Shown in pieces: positions 18,203-27,513 of a stretch of 64,000 bases of DNA. The DNA comes from DATBRC01 sp036560485 (GTDB lineage Bacteria > Pseudomonadota > Gammaproteobacteria > Burkholderiales > Burkholderiaceae_D): positions 124,001-188,000 of the forward strand of contig DATBRC010000053.1 in the NCBI GenBank assembly GCA_036560485.1, in the 5' to 3' direction. Every line of letters begins with the position of its first letter. Position 1 is the stretch's first letter. Below the pieces are notes generated by a model that worked only from the letters and a program-made list of their open reading frames with translations, did no database searches and had not been told where the DNA came from. The translations under genes and the position numbers were made by a program.

Positions 18203-19936
18203 ATGCGTGCTTCCCGATTTTTTATTTCAACGCTTAAAGAAGCGCCCTCCGACGCCGAGATAATCAGCCATAAATTGATGATGCGCGCCGGCATGATTAA
18301 ACGCCTAGGTTCCGGCATTTATACCTATATGCCCATGGGTTTGCGCGTGATTCGCAAAGTTGAGGCAATTGTGCGGGAAGAAATGAACCGCTCCGGTGCT
18401 GTCGAATTGCTCATGCCAATTGTGCAACCAGCTGAACTTTGGCAAGAAACTGGCCGTTGGGACAAGATGGGGCCGGAGTTGATGCGCGTGAAAGATCGTC
18501 ATGGTCGTGATTATGCAATTCAGCCGACTTCCGAGGAGGTGATTACCGATGTGGTCCGTACCGAGATCAAGTCGTATCGCCAATTGCCGATTAATTTTTA
18601 CCATATCCAGACCAAGTTTCGCGATGAGCGCCGCCCTCGTTTTGGCCTGATGCGCGGGCGTGAATTCACGATGAAGGATGCCTACTCATTTGACCGTGAT
18701 GTCGCTAGCATGCAGCGGTCGTATCGGATCATGTATGACGCATATGTGCGTATCTTCGATCGTTTTGGACTGCAATTTCGTGCTGTGGCTGCCGATAATG
18801 GTGCGATTGGTGGCTCTGGCTCGCATGAGTTTCATGTGATCGCCGATACCGGGGAAGATGCGTTGGTGTATTGTCCGGCATCCGATTATGCGGCCAACAT
18901 TGAAGCTGCTGAAGCGGTTGCTCCAAAAGCGGCGCGTGGGCCAGCGACGCAAGCTCTTACAAAAACATCGACGCCGAATAAATCCAAATGTGAAGATGTA
19001 GCAGCTTTCCTGAATTTGCCTTTATCGCAGACCGTCAAATCCATCGTACTGACTGTAGAAAAAGAAGAAAAAGGAACGTTGAATAAGGAAGTGTGGTTGT
19101 TGTTATTGCGTGGCGACCATGAGCTCAATGAGGTGAAAGCCAGTAAAGTCGCAGGCCTGTCAGATTATCGTTTTGCCACAGAGTCTGAAATTGTCGAATG
19201 GTTTGGCGCGCCGCCGGGTTACCTGGGACCGATCGGCACCGCGAAACCCGTCAAAGTGGTAGCGGATCGGACTGTGGTCGCGATGAGCAATTTCGTCTGC
19301 GGCGCGAACGAGTCGGATTTCCACTATACCGGAGCCAATTGGGGACGCGATCTGCCGGAACCGATCATTGCTGACCTGCGCAATGTGGTCGCCGGCGATC
19401 CATCGCCGGATGGCAAAGGTGAATTGGCAATCCAGCGCGGTATCGAAGTCGGCCACGTATTCCAGTTGGGTACGCGTTATTCCGAGGACATGAAGGCGAC
19501 TTATCTGGATGAGAATGGTAAACCGCAGTTGATGCAGATGGGCTGCTATGGCATCGGCATCACGCGTATTTTGGGTGCCGCGATTGAACAGAATTTCGAT
19601 GACAAAGGAATTCTCTGGCCGGTTTCGATTGCACCGTTTGAGGTGGTGTTGTGCCCGATGGGTTATGAACGCAGCGAAGCTGTGAAAGCGGAGACTGACA
19701 AGTTGTATGCAGCATTGCTGGCAGCAGGTATTGACGTGATTGTCGATGATCGTGGTGAGCGTCCTGGCGCCATGTTTGCGGATTGGGAGTTGATCGGCGT
19801 GCCGCATCGTGTCGTTATCGGTGAGCGTGGCCTGAAGGAAGGCAAGCTGGAGTATCAGGGTCGTCGCGAAACTGCCGCAACGCCAGTGACCGTGTCCGAT
19901 ATGGTTGCGTTCCTCAAAACCAAGTTGGCAGCTTGA
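18203..19936 (+). CDS. proS: ProS, prolyl-tRNA synthetase (bacterial type with editing domain)
   Basis: Charges tRNA-Pro. The 577-residue class II synthetase has motif 2 (FRDERRPRFGLMRGREF), motif 3 (GCYGIGITR) and the INS editing insertion (about 240-390, YbaK-like) that clears mischarged Ala-tRNA-Pro, followed by the anticodon-binding domain. The substrate tRNA-Pro(CGG) is encoded 5.7 kb upstream. Confidence 0.97.
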   Translation: MRASRFFISTLKEAPSDAEIISHKLMMRAGMIKRLGSGIYTYMPMGLRVIRKVEAIVREEMNRSGAVELLMPIVQPAELWQETGRWDKMGPELMRVKDRHGRDYAIQPTSEEVITDVVRTEIKSYRQLPINFYHIQTKFRDERRPRFGLMRGREFTMKDAYSFDRDVASMQRSYRIMYDAYVRIFDRFGLQFRAVAADNGAIGGSGSHEFHVIADTGEDALVYCPASDYAANIEAAEAVAPKAARGPATQALTKTSTPNKSKCEDVAAFLNLPLSQTVKSIVLTVEKEEKGTLNKEVWLLLLRGDHELNEVKASKVAGLSDYRFATESEIVEWFGAPPGYLGPIGTAKPVKVVADRTVVAMSNFVCGANESDFHYTGANWGRDLPEPIIADLRNVVAGDPSPDGKGELAIQRGIEVGHVFQLGTRYSEDMKATYLDENGKPQLMQMGCYGIGITRILGAAIEQNFDDKGILWPVSIAPFEVVLCPMGYERSEAVKAETDKLYAALLAAGIDVIVDDRGERPGAMFADWELIGVPHRVVIGERGLKEGKLEYQGRRETAATPVTVSDMVAFLKTKLAA

Positions 19937-20000
19937 TGTTCATTCTTAAAAAATATTGTGTGCTATGGACGTGTCACATACGCATCCATTTTCGTTGATC

Positions 20001-20663
20001 ATGAAGTATCCATTGCTGTCTAAAGCCATACTGGTAAGCGCATTGTGTGTGTGTGCATATGCCAGTGCAGGCAATCAAAAAGAAGAAGCACTGGCTGACT
20101 CCGTGCGCGTTGCGTTATCGCGCGCAATTTCGGATAGCGAACCACCCAAGCCGCAATTCACCGATATCAAAGAGCGCCTCAGATATTTGTATTGGTTAGG
20201 TGAGATGTCGATTCGTTTGAAGAAGAAACTCCCTGATTTTCAAGTGCGCCGAGAATTTCTGCAAACGACTTGGTATGAAGCGAAGCGTGCCGGGCTTGAT
20301 CCGGCAATGGTACTCGGCTTGATTCAAGTGGAATCGGCATTTCGGAAATACGCATTATCACCAGTCGGTGCACACGGGTACATGCAAGTGATGCCGTTCT
20401 GGACGCGTGTGATAGGTGATGGTGATCCGAGGACCTTATTCAACATGCAAACCAATTTGCGTTATGGTTGTTCGATCCTGCGGATGTATCTCGACATGGA
20501 AAAAGGCGATCTTTTTTTAGCGTTGGGGCGTTATAACGGCAGTCGCGGACAGGCAGATTATCCGAAAGCAGTGCAGGCCGCATGGAAGCAATGGAAAGAT
20601 AAAGACGGGGTAGAGGAAAATAATAGAATTGCGCAGCCTGTAAATACAAAAACGCCCGCATGA
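20001..20663 (+). CDS. Periplasmic lytic transglycosylase (SLT domain)
   Basis: Cleaves peptidoglycan glycan strands. From the ATG at 20001 the protein is 220 residues with a signal peptide (about 1-23, cut after YASA). The SLT domain contains catalytic Glu111 in QVESAF, then SPVGAHGYMQVMP. The frame is open upstream to 19956, but only the later ATG places the signal peptide at the N-terminus. The last codons and the stop are inside a terminator hairpin. The gene is 64 bp after proS. Confidence 0.88.
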   Translation: MKYPLLSKAILVSALCVCAYASAGNQKEEALADSVRVALSRAISDSEPPKPQFTDIKERLRYLYWLGEMSIRLKKKLPDFQVRREFLQTTWYEAKRAGLDPAMVLGLIQVESAFRKYALSPVGAHGYMQVMPFWTRVIGDGDPRTLFNMQTNLRYGCSILRMYLDMEKGDLFLALGRYNGSRGQADYPKAVQAAWKQWKDKDGVEENNRIAQPVNTKTPA

Positions 20664-20676
20664 TGCGGGCGTTTTT
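20651..20676. terminator. Bidirectional intrinsic terminator enclosing a stop codon
   Basis: AACGCCCGCA (20651-20660) and TGCGGGCGTT (20664-20673) form a perfect 10-bp stem. The three-base loop is the TGA stop codon of the transglycosylase. A-runs on the left and T-runs on the right let it work on both strands, ending this gene and the convergent SWIB gene. Confidence 0.88.
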
Positions 20677-20682
20677 GTTTGG

Positions 20683-20709
20683 CGCTTGAGGTTTTGTAAA
20701 ACCTCAGCG
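20683..20709 (-). terminator. Second hairpin after the SWIB gene
   Basis: TGAGGTTTT (20687-20695) pairs with AAAACCTCA (20698-20706), with extra CGC/GCG pairing around a bulge. It lies immediately downstream of the SWIB stop on the minus strand, ahead of the bidirectional terminator. It lacks a good U-tract of its own, so an RNA-stabilising role is equally possible. Confidence 0.45.
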
Positions 20710-20710
20710 T

Positions 20711-21103
20711 TTATTTCAAGTGGTTGGAAATGAGTTTGGTCATTTCAAACATGGACACTTGCTTTTTGCCGCCAAAGACAGCTTTCAACTTGTCATCACC
20801 GTTGATGTTGCGTTTGTTCGCTTCATCTTGAAGCTTGTGCTTCTTGATGTACTCCCAAATTTTCTTCGTTACTTCTGTACGTGGCAGCGGATTTGCACCA
20901 ACAACAGCGGCCAATACTGCGGACGGTGTCAATGGTTTCATGAATGCTGCATTTGGTTTGCGTGCGGTTTTAGCTTTCTTTGCTGCTGGTTTTTTTGCAG
21001 CGGCCTTTTTAGCTGGAGCGGCTTTCTTGGCTGGAGCTGCTTTCTTTGCTGCTGGTTTCTTAGCGGCCGCTTTCTTGGCTGCTGGTTTCTTGGCTGTTGC
21101 CAT
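20711..21103 (-). CDS. SWIB/MDM2-domain protein with histone H1-like N-terminal tail
   Basis: The 130-residue protein is a fusion of an Ala/Lys/Pro tail (residues 1-50, KKPAAKKAA repeats) like histone H1 C-termini, and a SWIB/MDM2 domain (about 53-130; LTPSAVLAAVVGANPLPRTE, then IWEYIKKHKLQD). SWIB domains are eukaryotic chromatin-remodelling modules that in bacteria are known mainly from chlamydiae and some proteobacteria. The tail predicts DNA binding. The ATG at 21103 was chosen because GGAGG lies seven bases upstream. Function is unproven; a nucleoid or developmental role is inference. Confidence 0.88.
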   Translation of the reverse strand: MATAKKPAAKKAAAKKPAAKKAAPAKKAAPAKKAAAKKPAAKKAKTARKPNAAFMKPLTPSAVLAAVVGANPLPRTEVTKKIWEYIKKHKLQDEANKRNINGDDKLKAVFGGKKQVSMFEMTKLISNHLK

Positions 21104-21565
21104 CTTCAAACCTCCTTCACATAGGGTGTTGGGAATTGCGCCATATCACGCACTGCTAATAGTGGTGTGGTTTTCATAGGGATGCAAGTGTTTTTTGCGA
21201 GTTTTTATCAGAATTTGCACGCATCGTATCGTCTTAGCCTCATAGGAGAAACCGAATGACCATATACAGAGCATTTTTTCAGTGTGAATCCGGACTAAAA
21301 AGAAAGTGCAGAAGAGCGATCCAAGCATCATCATTGAATAGCTAGGTGGATTGAATCGAGTTGTGCAAACTATGTTTGGGTGAATTTTATAGAATGGATG
21401 ATTGAGGCGCGATGTCAGTTGCATGCACCTTTTTAGGATGTGTGCTGTGATCGGAAATGGGTTGCAAGGATGCTGCGACGCAGCAGCTAATCGCATTATA
21501 AAAGCTGACCGCGTCGTCTATAGCATCGCTTGTAACGGAGTGGTGCAAAGAGCTGCGAAGTACTG
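21104..21565. other. Non-coding gap between the SWIB gene and ffh
   Basis: About 460 bp without a convincing gene. It holds the SWIB ribosome binding site at its left end and a palindrome TGCTGCG-A-CGCAGCA at 21471-21485. A minus-strand open frame at 21146-21496 has no recognisable motif. The SWIB promoter must lie here, but I could not define it, and no clear ffh terminator is seen. Confidence 0.6.
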
Positions 21566-22933
21566 TTAACGCATCCCAGGCAACATGCCCTTCATGCCAC
21601 GCATCATCTTCATCATGCCGCCACCTTTGAGTTTTTTCATCATCGACTGCATTTGTTCGAATTGTGCCAGCATGCGATTGACTTCCTGCACCTGTACGCC
21701 GGCGCCGGTAGCGATGCGGCGCTTGCGCGATGCTTTGATTAACTCGGGTTTGGCCCGTTCCTGGGGCGTCATCGAATTGATGATGCCTTCCATGCGGCTG
21801 ACCTGTTTGTCGGCTTGCCCCATATTGGCGCCGCTGGCGGCTTGCTGTAATTGGGCAGGGAGTTTCTCCATCAGATTCGACAGACCGCCCATCTTTTTCA
21901 TTTGAGCCAATTGGGCTTTGAAGTCATTCAGATCAAACTTGCCGCCGCCTTTGATCTTGTGTGCGAGGTCTTGTGCGGCGGCGATATCGACGCCTTTTTT
22001 CGCTTCTTCAACGAGAGCGAGAATGTCGCCCATGCCGAGAATGCGATTGGCCATGCGTTGCGGATCGAATGCTTCCAAGCCATCCAGCTTTTCGGCCACG
22101 CCGGCAAACTTGATTGGCTTGCCGGTAATATGCCGTACCGATAGCGCTGCACCACCGCGTGCATCGCCGTCCAGTTTGGTGAGGACGATGCCGGTTAATG
22201 GCAACGCGTCGTTGAATGCCTTGGCGGTGTTGATGGCATCCTGCCCCAACATGGCATCGACGACGAACAAGGTTTCAATCGGCTTGACGGCAGCATGCAG
22301 CGCGGCGATTTCTTGCATCATCGCTTCGTCAATACCGAGTCGACCGGCAGTGTCGAGGATCAGTACGTCGTGATAGTGACGTTTCGCATAGTCGAGGGCG
22401 GCCAGTGCAATATCGACTGGTTTATCTGTAGGTTGCGAAGGGAAAAAATCAGCTCCGGCCTGACTGGTAACAGTTTGCAACTGGCCGATCGCTGCAGGAC
22501 GGTAAACGTCGGCAGAAACGGTCAGGACTTTTTTCTTTTTCTCTTCGCGCAGATATTTGGCCAGTTTACCGACGGTGGTCGTTTTGCCGGCACCTTGCAG
22601 CCCGGCCATCAGGATAATGGCGGGTGGCTGCGTGGCAAAGCTCAACTGCGAGGCTTCCGGCCCCAGATCTGCGCCCATTAGAATGGCTAATTCTCGTTGC
22701 ACGACGCCGACCAATGCTTGACCCGGTGAGAGAGAGCCGATAACTTCTTCTCCCAAGGCTTTTTCTTTTACGCGTGCAATGAATTCGCGCACGGCGGGCA
22801 AGGCGACGTCTGCTTCCAATAAGGCAAGCCTGACTTCACGCAGCATGTCGGCGGTATTGGATTCGGTCAGGCGGGCCTCGCCGCGCATGGTTTTAACGGC
22901 TTTGGCGAGGCGTTGAGTCAAATTGTCGAGCAT
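21566..22933 (-). CDS. ffh: Ffh, signal recognition particle protein
   Basis: GTPase subunit of the SRP, which targets nascent membrane proteins to SecYEG through FtsY. From the ATG at 22933 it is 455 residues: N domain (1-90), G domain with G1 GLQGAGKTTT at 111-120 and DTAGRL, then a methionine-rich M domain ending MMKMMRGMKGMLPGM. The frame opens further upstream to 22999, but the family begins MLDNLTQRL. It is divergent from the YpjD-like gene. Confidence 0.97.
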   Translation of the reverse strand: MLDNLTQRLAKAVKTMRGEARLTESNTADMLREVRLALLEADVALPAVREFIARVKEKALGEEVIGSLSPGQALVGVVQRELAILMGADLGPEASQLSFATQPPAIILMAGLQGAGKTTTVGKLAKYLREEKKKKVLTVSADVYRPAAIGQLQTVTSQAGADFFPSQPTDKPVDIALAALDYAKRHYHDVLILDTAGRLGIDEAMMQEIAALHAAVKPIETLFVVDAMLGQDAINTAKAFNDALPLTGIVLTKLDGDARGGAALSVRHITGKPIKFAGVAEKLDGLEAFDPQRMANRILGMGDILALVEEAKKGVDIAAAQDLAHKIKGGGKFDLNDFKAQLAQMKKMGGLSNLMEKLPAQLQQAASGANMGQADKQVSRMEGIINSMTPQERAKPELIKASRKRRIATGAGVQVQEVNRMLAQFEQMQSMMKKLKGGGMMKMMRGMKGMLPGMR

Positions 22934-23141
22934 GGATGGTGATATCTTTAGTAATGGTATATAACAATCAGGTTCTGCATATCGAATACAGCTCAGCATT
23001 TTAACCGATACCGTGAAGCTTTTAAGGTACGCTTACAATAGTAGAAATGTGGAAAGTTTCAGAGGCTGGTTTGTTTTTCCCGATATTAAATTCCGGCAAT
23101 TGTGCGCTGGGTGGCTACCTTACTTGGTGTAAACTTAAACG

Positions 23142-23951
23142 ATGCAAATATATTTTCTCATTCTCGCCAGCTTGCTTTACATAAGTTGCGCTTTTCTTCC
23201 TGCACGCTTGCATAAAGCGATCGCCGTGGGCACGCTCATTGGCTGGCTAATGCATGGTGTTGCGCTAGGGGCGGAGGTATTCCTGACGGATTCATTGCGC
23301 CTCGGTTTTGCCATCATGTTGTCTGCGACATTATGGATATCGGTTGCCGCGTATTGGCTGGAAAATCGCAATTTTGCATTGGATGGCTTGCGCGTACTGG
23401 TATTGCCATGTGCTGCCGTTGCAGTGATTTTGCCTATGCTGTTTCCAGGTAATGTCGTTTCGTTAGAGGGAAAGTCGCCGTTATTCTCATGGCATATCGC
23501 CATAGCGATTTTGGCCTACAGCACGCTCACCATTGCAGCTTTTCATGCTGTACTCATGACTTTGCAGGAGTCCAGATTGCACACACGGGCCGCTGTCGCG
23601 CAAAGCGGCTGGTTTGCATCGGCAATTGATCGTTTGCCTGCGTTGTTGACGATGGAAAAATTGCTATTCAGGCTGATTGGCTTTGGGTTTGTCCTGTTGA
23701 CGCTGACTGTATTGTCAGGCGTGGTGTTTTCCGAGCAGTTATTCGGCAAGGCAGTCAAGTGGGATCACAAGACTGTTTTCACGATGATGTCATGGCTATT
23801 GTTTGGCGTCTTGTTGGCGGGTCGCAAATGGCGTGGCTGGCGCGGTAGAACGGCCCTCAGTTTTACCTTGCTTGGCTTTACGACACTGTTATTGGCCTAT
23901 GTCGGAAGCCGGTTTGTGCTTGAAGTTGTACTGCACAGGAGTGCGTTGTGA
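23142..23951 (+). CDS. CcsA/YpjD-family cytochrome c assembly-type membrane protein
   Basis: A 269-residue integral membrane protein with about eight hydrophobic segments, belonging to the cytochrome c assembly (CcmC/CcsA) superfamily and resembling the YpjD branch that sits next to ffh in many proteobacteria. A conserved WDHKTVF stretch is near residue 205. Candidate haem-ligand histidines occur in SWHIAIA and WDHKT. The stop overlaps the next gene. A role in haem handling or cation tolerance has been suggested for relatives; it is not settled. Confidence 0.83.
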   Translation: MQIYFLILASLLYISCAFLPARLHKAIAVGTLIGWLMHGVALGAEVFLTDSLRLGFAIMLSATLWISVAAYWLENRNFALDGLRVLVLPCAAVAVILPMLFPGNVVSLEGKSPLFSWHIAIAILAYSTLTIAAFHAVLMTLQESRLHTRAAVAQSGWFASAIDRLPALLTMEKLLFRLIGFGFVLLTLTVLSGVVFSEQLFGKAVKWDHKTVFTMMSWLLFGVLLAGRKWRGWRGRTALSFTLLGFTTLLLAYVGSRFVLEVVLHRSAL

Positions 23952-24184
23952 AGTTTTTAATATGGGCTGTCATCGGATATTTTGTGGTGTCGTGGTTTTT
24001 ACGGAGCAGGAATATTTCGAAGCGAATGGATGAGCCAAAGCGAAATGACAATCATGTTGAACCGATACTGCAATGTGCACATTGCGGTCTTCATGTGCCT
24101 GCATCGGAAGCGGTCGTTACACCATCCGGTGCCATATTTTGCTGCGAAGAGCATCGTGGCAAAATGAAAAAATCCGAATCTTAG
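23948..24184 (+). CDS. PP0621-family zinc-ribbon membrane-anchored protein
   Basis: A 78-residue protein beginning at GTG 23948, overlapping the stop of the upstream gene. An N-terminal hydrophobic segment (about 2-18) anchors it, and a C-terminal CAHCGLHVP ... GAIFCCEEH motif would bind zinc. This small gene recurs between the ypjD-like gene and pilS in betaproteobacteria. The overlap implies translational coupling. Function unknown. Confidence 0.82.
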   Translation: MKFLIWAVIGYFVVSWFLRSRNISKRMDEPKRNDNHVEPILQCAHCGLHVPASEAVVTPSGAIFCCEEHRGKMKKSES

Positions 24185-24203
24185 TTAGGGCGACACGCCC
24201 TAA
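24185..24203. repeat. Hairpin directly after the zinc-ribbon gene
   Basis: TTAGGGCG and CGCCCTAA form an eight-base stem around ACA, beginning one base after the stop codon. No U-tract follows, so it may protect the mRNA 3' end or mark the boundary with pilS rather than terminate. Confidence 0.5.
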
Positions 24204-24259
24204 ACAGGTTGTGCGTTAAATCACATTAAACTGACAACTGGCAAGCATCCAGAGCTTGA

Positions 24260-26038
24260 TTGAGAGATTCGTTGAAAACAAATCAATATTTAACCAAAAA
24301 TAAAGACTCTGCATCGCGCAGAAAAAATACGCTTCCCTCTGCTCGCCCTTCAGAAACACGCGCTACCTTATGGCGCACTCTGCTCACATTTAATGTTACT
24401 CGCGTTCTTATCACGATCGTTTTGCTGATTTATCTTGGCCTTCATGCCAAGAGCGAATTGTGGTCGTCAGATCAATTTAGTTATCTGCAAATCTGTATTT
24501 TCTATTTGGCATTGGCGATTTTTTTTACCAGTTTGGCAATTTATCGCAAGCGACGCTTTTTGCTGCAGTTGTTATCCCAAGTTCTGCTGGATATTGCGGT
24601 GATTTCAGTCTTGTATATTGCTTCTGGTGGGGCAAAAAGCGGATTGGCTATTCTGTATCTTTTTCCGCTGGCAGGCTGCGCAATTTTGGCGCCTTTGATC
24701 TGGGCCTTGTTTTTTGCTTCCAGCGTCACGCTGGTGTTGCTTGCGGAAAGCGCATATCAGATTTTCAATGATGTGCCGAATGTGTCAGTGTCGCAAGTGG
24801 GGTTGTACGGTGCTGCATTTTTTGCTGCAGTATGGGTAATTAATCGCTTGGCCGACAAGTTGATCGCGCAAGAAGATTTGGCAGCACGGCGCGGACGGGA
24901 TTTGCGCATTCAGCAAGCCATTAATCGGTTGATCATTGCCGATACAGGAGATGGCGTGCTGGTCGTGACGCGTGATGGGACTGTGTTGACTGGTAATCCT
25001 GCTGCTGAACGTATGCTGGGCCTTTCCATTCCGCATGACAAGCCACTTTACACTTTGACTGAAGTGTCATCTTTGATGCCGATAGCAGAGGCTTTTTTTA
25101 TTTGGAAGGCAAGATTGGCCAAGAACCGCCCAACCGAAGAAAATTCTTCTCTTTTTGTCAAGGTAAAGCCTGGCGATGATGTCTCTCTTCAAAACGCCAC
25201 AACAGTGTGGGGAGGTCGCCGAGAATTGACCTCACATTTAAAATTGCGTTTCGCCAAAGTAGAAGCGGAGGGCCTGACAGAAGATCGTTCAGTCATTTTT
25301 TTGCAGGACGTGACGGAAATTGAAAACCAGGCGCAACAATTGAAATTGGCATCCATGGGCCGTTTGACAGCAAGTATTGCGCATGAAGTGCGGAACCCGC
25401 TGTCAGCAATCTCTTATGCCGCATCTCTGCTCAGGGAAGAGATTTCCAGTCCGAGTCAAACCAGATTGTTGAATATCGTTGGGGATAATGTAGCGCGCTT
25501 GAATCAGATGATTGAGGACATTCTCAGCTTGTCGCGTAAAGCTCAATCACATGGAGAGCCGCTGGCACTGGGTTCATTTTTCGATGAGTTTCTGGAAGAG
25601 TTTCGAGAAACGAACACCTTGGCAAAGGATTTGATCCATATTGGGAATATGGATCCGTATCGTGTACAGTTTGACCCATTGCATTTACGAGAAGTGATGA
25701 TGAATCTTCTGTCAAATGCGTTGCGCTATGCCAGTGGAGAGAGCAGCAGTATCCATATCCATGCCGTGCCGGACGGAGCCAATCGACTGGAATTGCATGT
25801 GCAAGACGATGGGCCGGCAATATCAGTCGAAGTTCGCGCACACTTGTTTGAACCTTTTTATACAACATCCAATAAAGGCACCGGCTTGGGGCTCTACTTG
25901 GCGCGTGAATTGTGTTTGAATAACGGTGCCATGCTTGATTATGAATATCGAATGGATGGCATGGAAGAAAATGTTACTGACAGTATTGAGCCCATCGGCA
26001 GATTTGTGATCACGCTAGCGATCGCGAATTCACTTTAA
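24260..26038 (+). CDS. pilS: PilS, sensor histidine kinase controlling pilin transcription
   Basis: Membrane sensor kinase that phosphorylates PilR. From TTG 24260 it is 592 residues: six hydrophobic segments (about 45-190), a PAS-like linker (about 215-365), a HisKA domain with phosphoacceptor His375 in SIAHEVRNPLSA, and an HATPase domain with N box MMNLLSNALRYA and a GTGLGLYLA glycine box. No ATG is available at the N-terminus; TTG 24272 with GAGAG upstream is an equally good start. pilR follows 31 bp on. Confidence 0.93.
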   Translation: MRDSLKTNQYLTKNKDSASRRKNTLPSARPSETRATLWRTLLTFNVTRVLITIVLLIYLGLHAKSELWSSDQFSYLQICIFYLALAIFFTSLAIYRKRRFLLQLLSQVLLDIAVISVLYIASGGAKSGLAILYLFPLAGCAILAPLIWALFFASSVTLVLLAESAYQIFNDVPNVSVSQVGLYGAAFFAAVWVINRLADKLIAQEDLAARRGRDLRIQQAINRLIIADTGDGVLVVTRDGTVLTGNPAAERMLGLSIPHDKPLYTLTEVSSLMPIAEAFFIWKARLAKNRPTEENSSLFVKVKPGDDVSLQNATTVWGGRRELTSHLKLRFAKVEAEGLTEDRSVIFLQDVTEIENQAQQLKLASMGRLTASIAHEVRNPLSAISYAASLLREEISSPSQTRLLNIVGDNVARLNQMIEDILSLSRKAQSHGEPLALGSFFDEFLEEFRETNTLAKDLIHIGNMDPYRVQFDPLHLREVMMNLLSNALRYASGESSSIHIHAVPDGANRLELHVQDDGPAISVEVRAHLFEPFYTTSNKGTGLGLYLARELCLNNGAMLDYEYRMDGMEENVTDSIEPIGRFVITLAIANSL

Positions 26039-26069
26039 TTTTTTTACAGATAACTGAGCAATTGCATTT

Positions 26070-27512
26070 ATGACTTCGCCCCGTATTTTGATCGTTGACG
26101 ATGAAGCGGACTTGCGCGAGCTGGTCGAAATCACGCTCGTCAAAATGGGTCTGGACGTTGACAGCGCAGATTGTCTCGCTACGGCGCGGGCGCGACTGGC
26201 ACAGATTGAATATGCATTGATTTTGACGGATATGCGTTTGCCGGACGGTTTGGGGATTGAGCTGGTGCGTGAAGTGGCAACTGACCACAAGAACACGCCG
26301 ATTGCGGTGATAACTGCATTTGGCAGTGCTGATAACGCCGTGGTTGCATTGAAAGCAGGGGCTTTCGATTATTTAACCAAGCCGGTTGGGCTGGACCAGT
26401 TACGGGTAATGGTCCAGTCGGCACTGCGTACCAATAATGCAGCAGCCGGCTCTGGCCGGTTGACTGATATGTTTGGAAAAGCGGCGCCATTACGGTTGAT
26501 TGGCCATGCCAACGTGATGCAAGATTTGCGCGCGCAAATTGTAAGGCTGGCACGCAGCATGGCGCCGATTGCAATTACCGGCGAATCCGGGAGTGGTAAA
26601 GAACTTGCCGCGCGCGATATTCACGCGCAAAGCGCACGTGCAGACAAACCCTTTGTGGCGGTCAATTGCGGTGCAATTCCGGAAGCATTGATGGAGGCAG
26701 AGTTTTTCGGCTATCGCAAAGGCGCTTTTACCGGCGCAAATGATGATCGCGATGGCTTCTTCCAGGCTGCCAATGGCGGAACCTTGCTGCTTGATGAGGT
26801 GGCCGACTTGCCTTTGGCAATGCAAGTGAAGCTGTTACGCGCGATACAAGAGCGGCGCGTGCGAAAAGTGGGAGCAACTGCGGAAGAGCCGGTCGATGTG
26901 CGTCTGATTAGTGCGACCCATCAAAATCTGGCCGAATGTGTTGAGAAAGGAAAATTCCGTCAGGATTTATACTATCGATTGAACGTGATTGAATTGAGCT
27001 TGCCTCCATTGCGTGAACGCCTGGATGATATCGCTTTGCTTGCTGAAACAATTCTATCGAGACTGGTCGGTGCTGATGGTATGGTTACTTTGGCGCCGCA
27101 GGCTTTGCAAATGCTTCGTTCGTATTCATTCCCGGGCAATGTGCGCGAATTGGAAAACATTCTTGAGCGCGCTCTGGCTTTTGCCAACAATGGCATCATC
27201 GAAGTGACGGACCTGGCATTGAAGTCGGTTGGTTCGCCTGCTGCAGAAATATTCAGAGCGCCGCAAGAATCCCTGTCGTTGCCGGCGCAACCAGTGGCTG
27301 GTCTAGATAATCCAGTATTGCCTCAGTTGGCGATGGGGCACGACATACCCACGTCGCTACCCGATCATTTGGACCAGGTAGAGCGTGAAATTATTCGACG
27401 TGCACTGGCAAAAACACAATTTAATCGAACACAGGCGGCTGAATTGCTAGGCATCAGTTTCCGCCAATTGCGATATCGAATGCAAAGACTGAATATCCGT
27501 GAATCTGAATAA
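26070..27512 (+). CDS. pilR: PilR, sigma-54-dependent response regulator
   Basis: NtrC-type activator of pilA transcription with sigma-54. The 480 residues contain a receiver domain (phosphoacceptor Asp54), a AAA+ domain with Walker A GESGSGKE at 171-178 and the sigma-54 contact motif GAFTGA at 217-222, and a C-terminal Fis-type helix-turn-helix (LAKTQFNRTQAAELLGI). The pair with pilS is diagnostic. Its target pilA promoter is outside the window. Confidence 0.96.
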   Translation: MTSPRILIVDDEADLRELVEITLVKMGLDVDSADCLATARARLAQIEYALILTDMRLPDGLGIELVREVATDHKNTPIAVITAFGSADNAVVALKAGAFDYLTKPVGLDQLRVMVQSALRTNNAAAGSGRLTDMFGKAAPLRLIGHANVMQDLRAQIVRLARSMAPIAITGESGSGKELAARDIHAQSARADKPFVAVNCGAIPEALMEAEFFGYRKGAFTGANDDRDGFFQAANGGTLLLDEVADLPLAMQVKLLRAIQERRVRKVGATAEEPVDVRLISATHQNLAECVEKGKFRQDLYYRLNVIELSLPPLRERLDDIALLAETILSRLVGADGMVTLAPQALQMLRSYSFPGNVRELENILERALAFANNGIIEVTDLALKSVGSPAAEIFRAPQESLSLPAQPVAGLDNPVLPQLAMGHDIPTSLPDHLDQVEREIIRRALAKTQFNRTQAAELLGISFRQLRYRMQRLNIRESE

Positions 27513-27513
27513 A

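Noticed and set aside
21146..21496. 116-residue minus-strand frame between the SWIB gene and ffh
   Set aside because: No motif, no ribosome binding site, and composition unlike its coding neighbours; treated as non-coding.
23142..24184. YpjD-like gene as a true cytochrome c maturation system component
   Set aside because: No ccs/ccm partners are nearby and the placement next to ffh is that of the YpjD branch, so a firm Ccs assignment is not justified.
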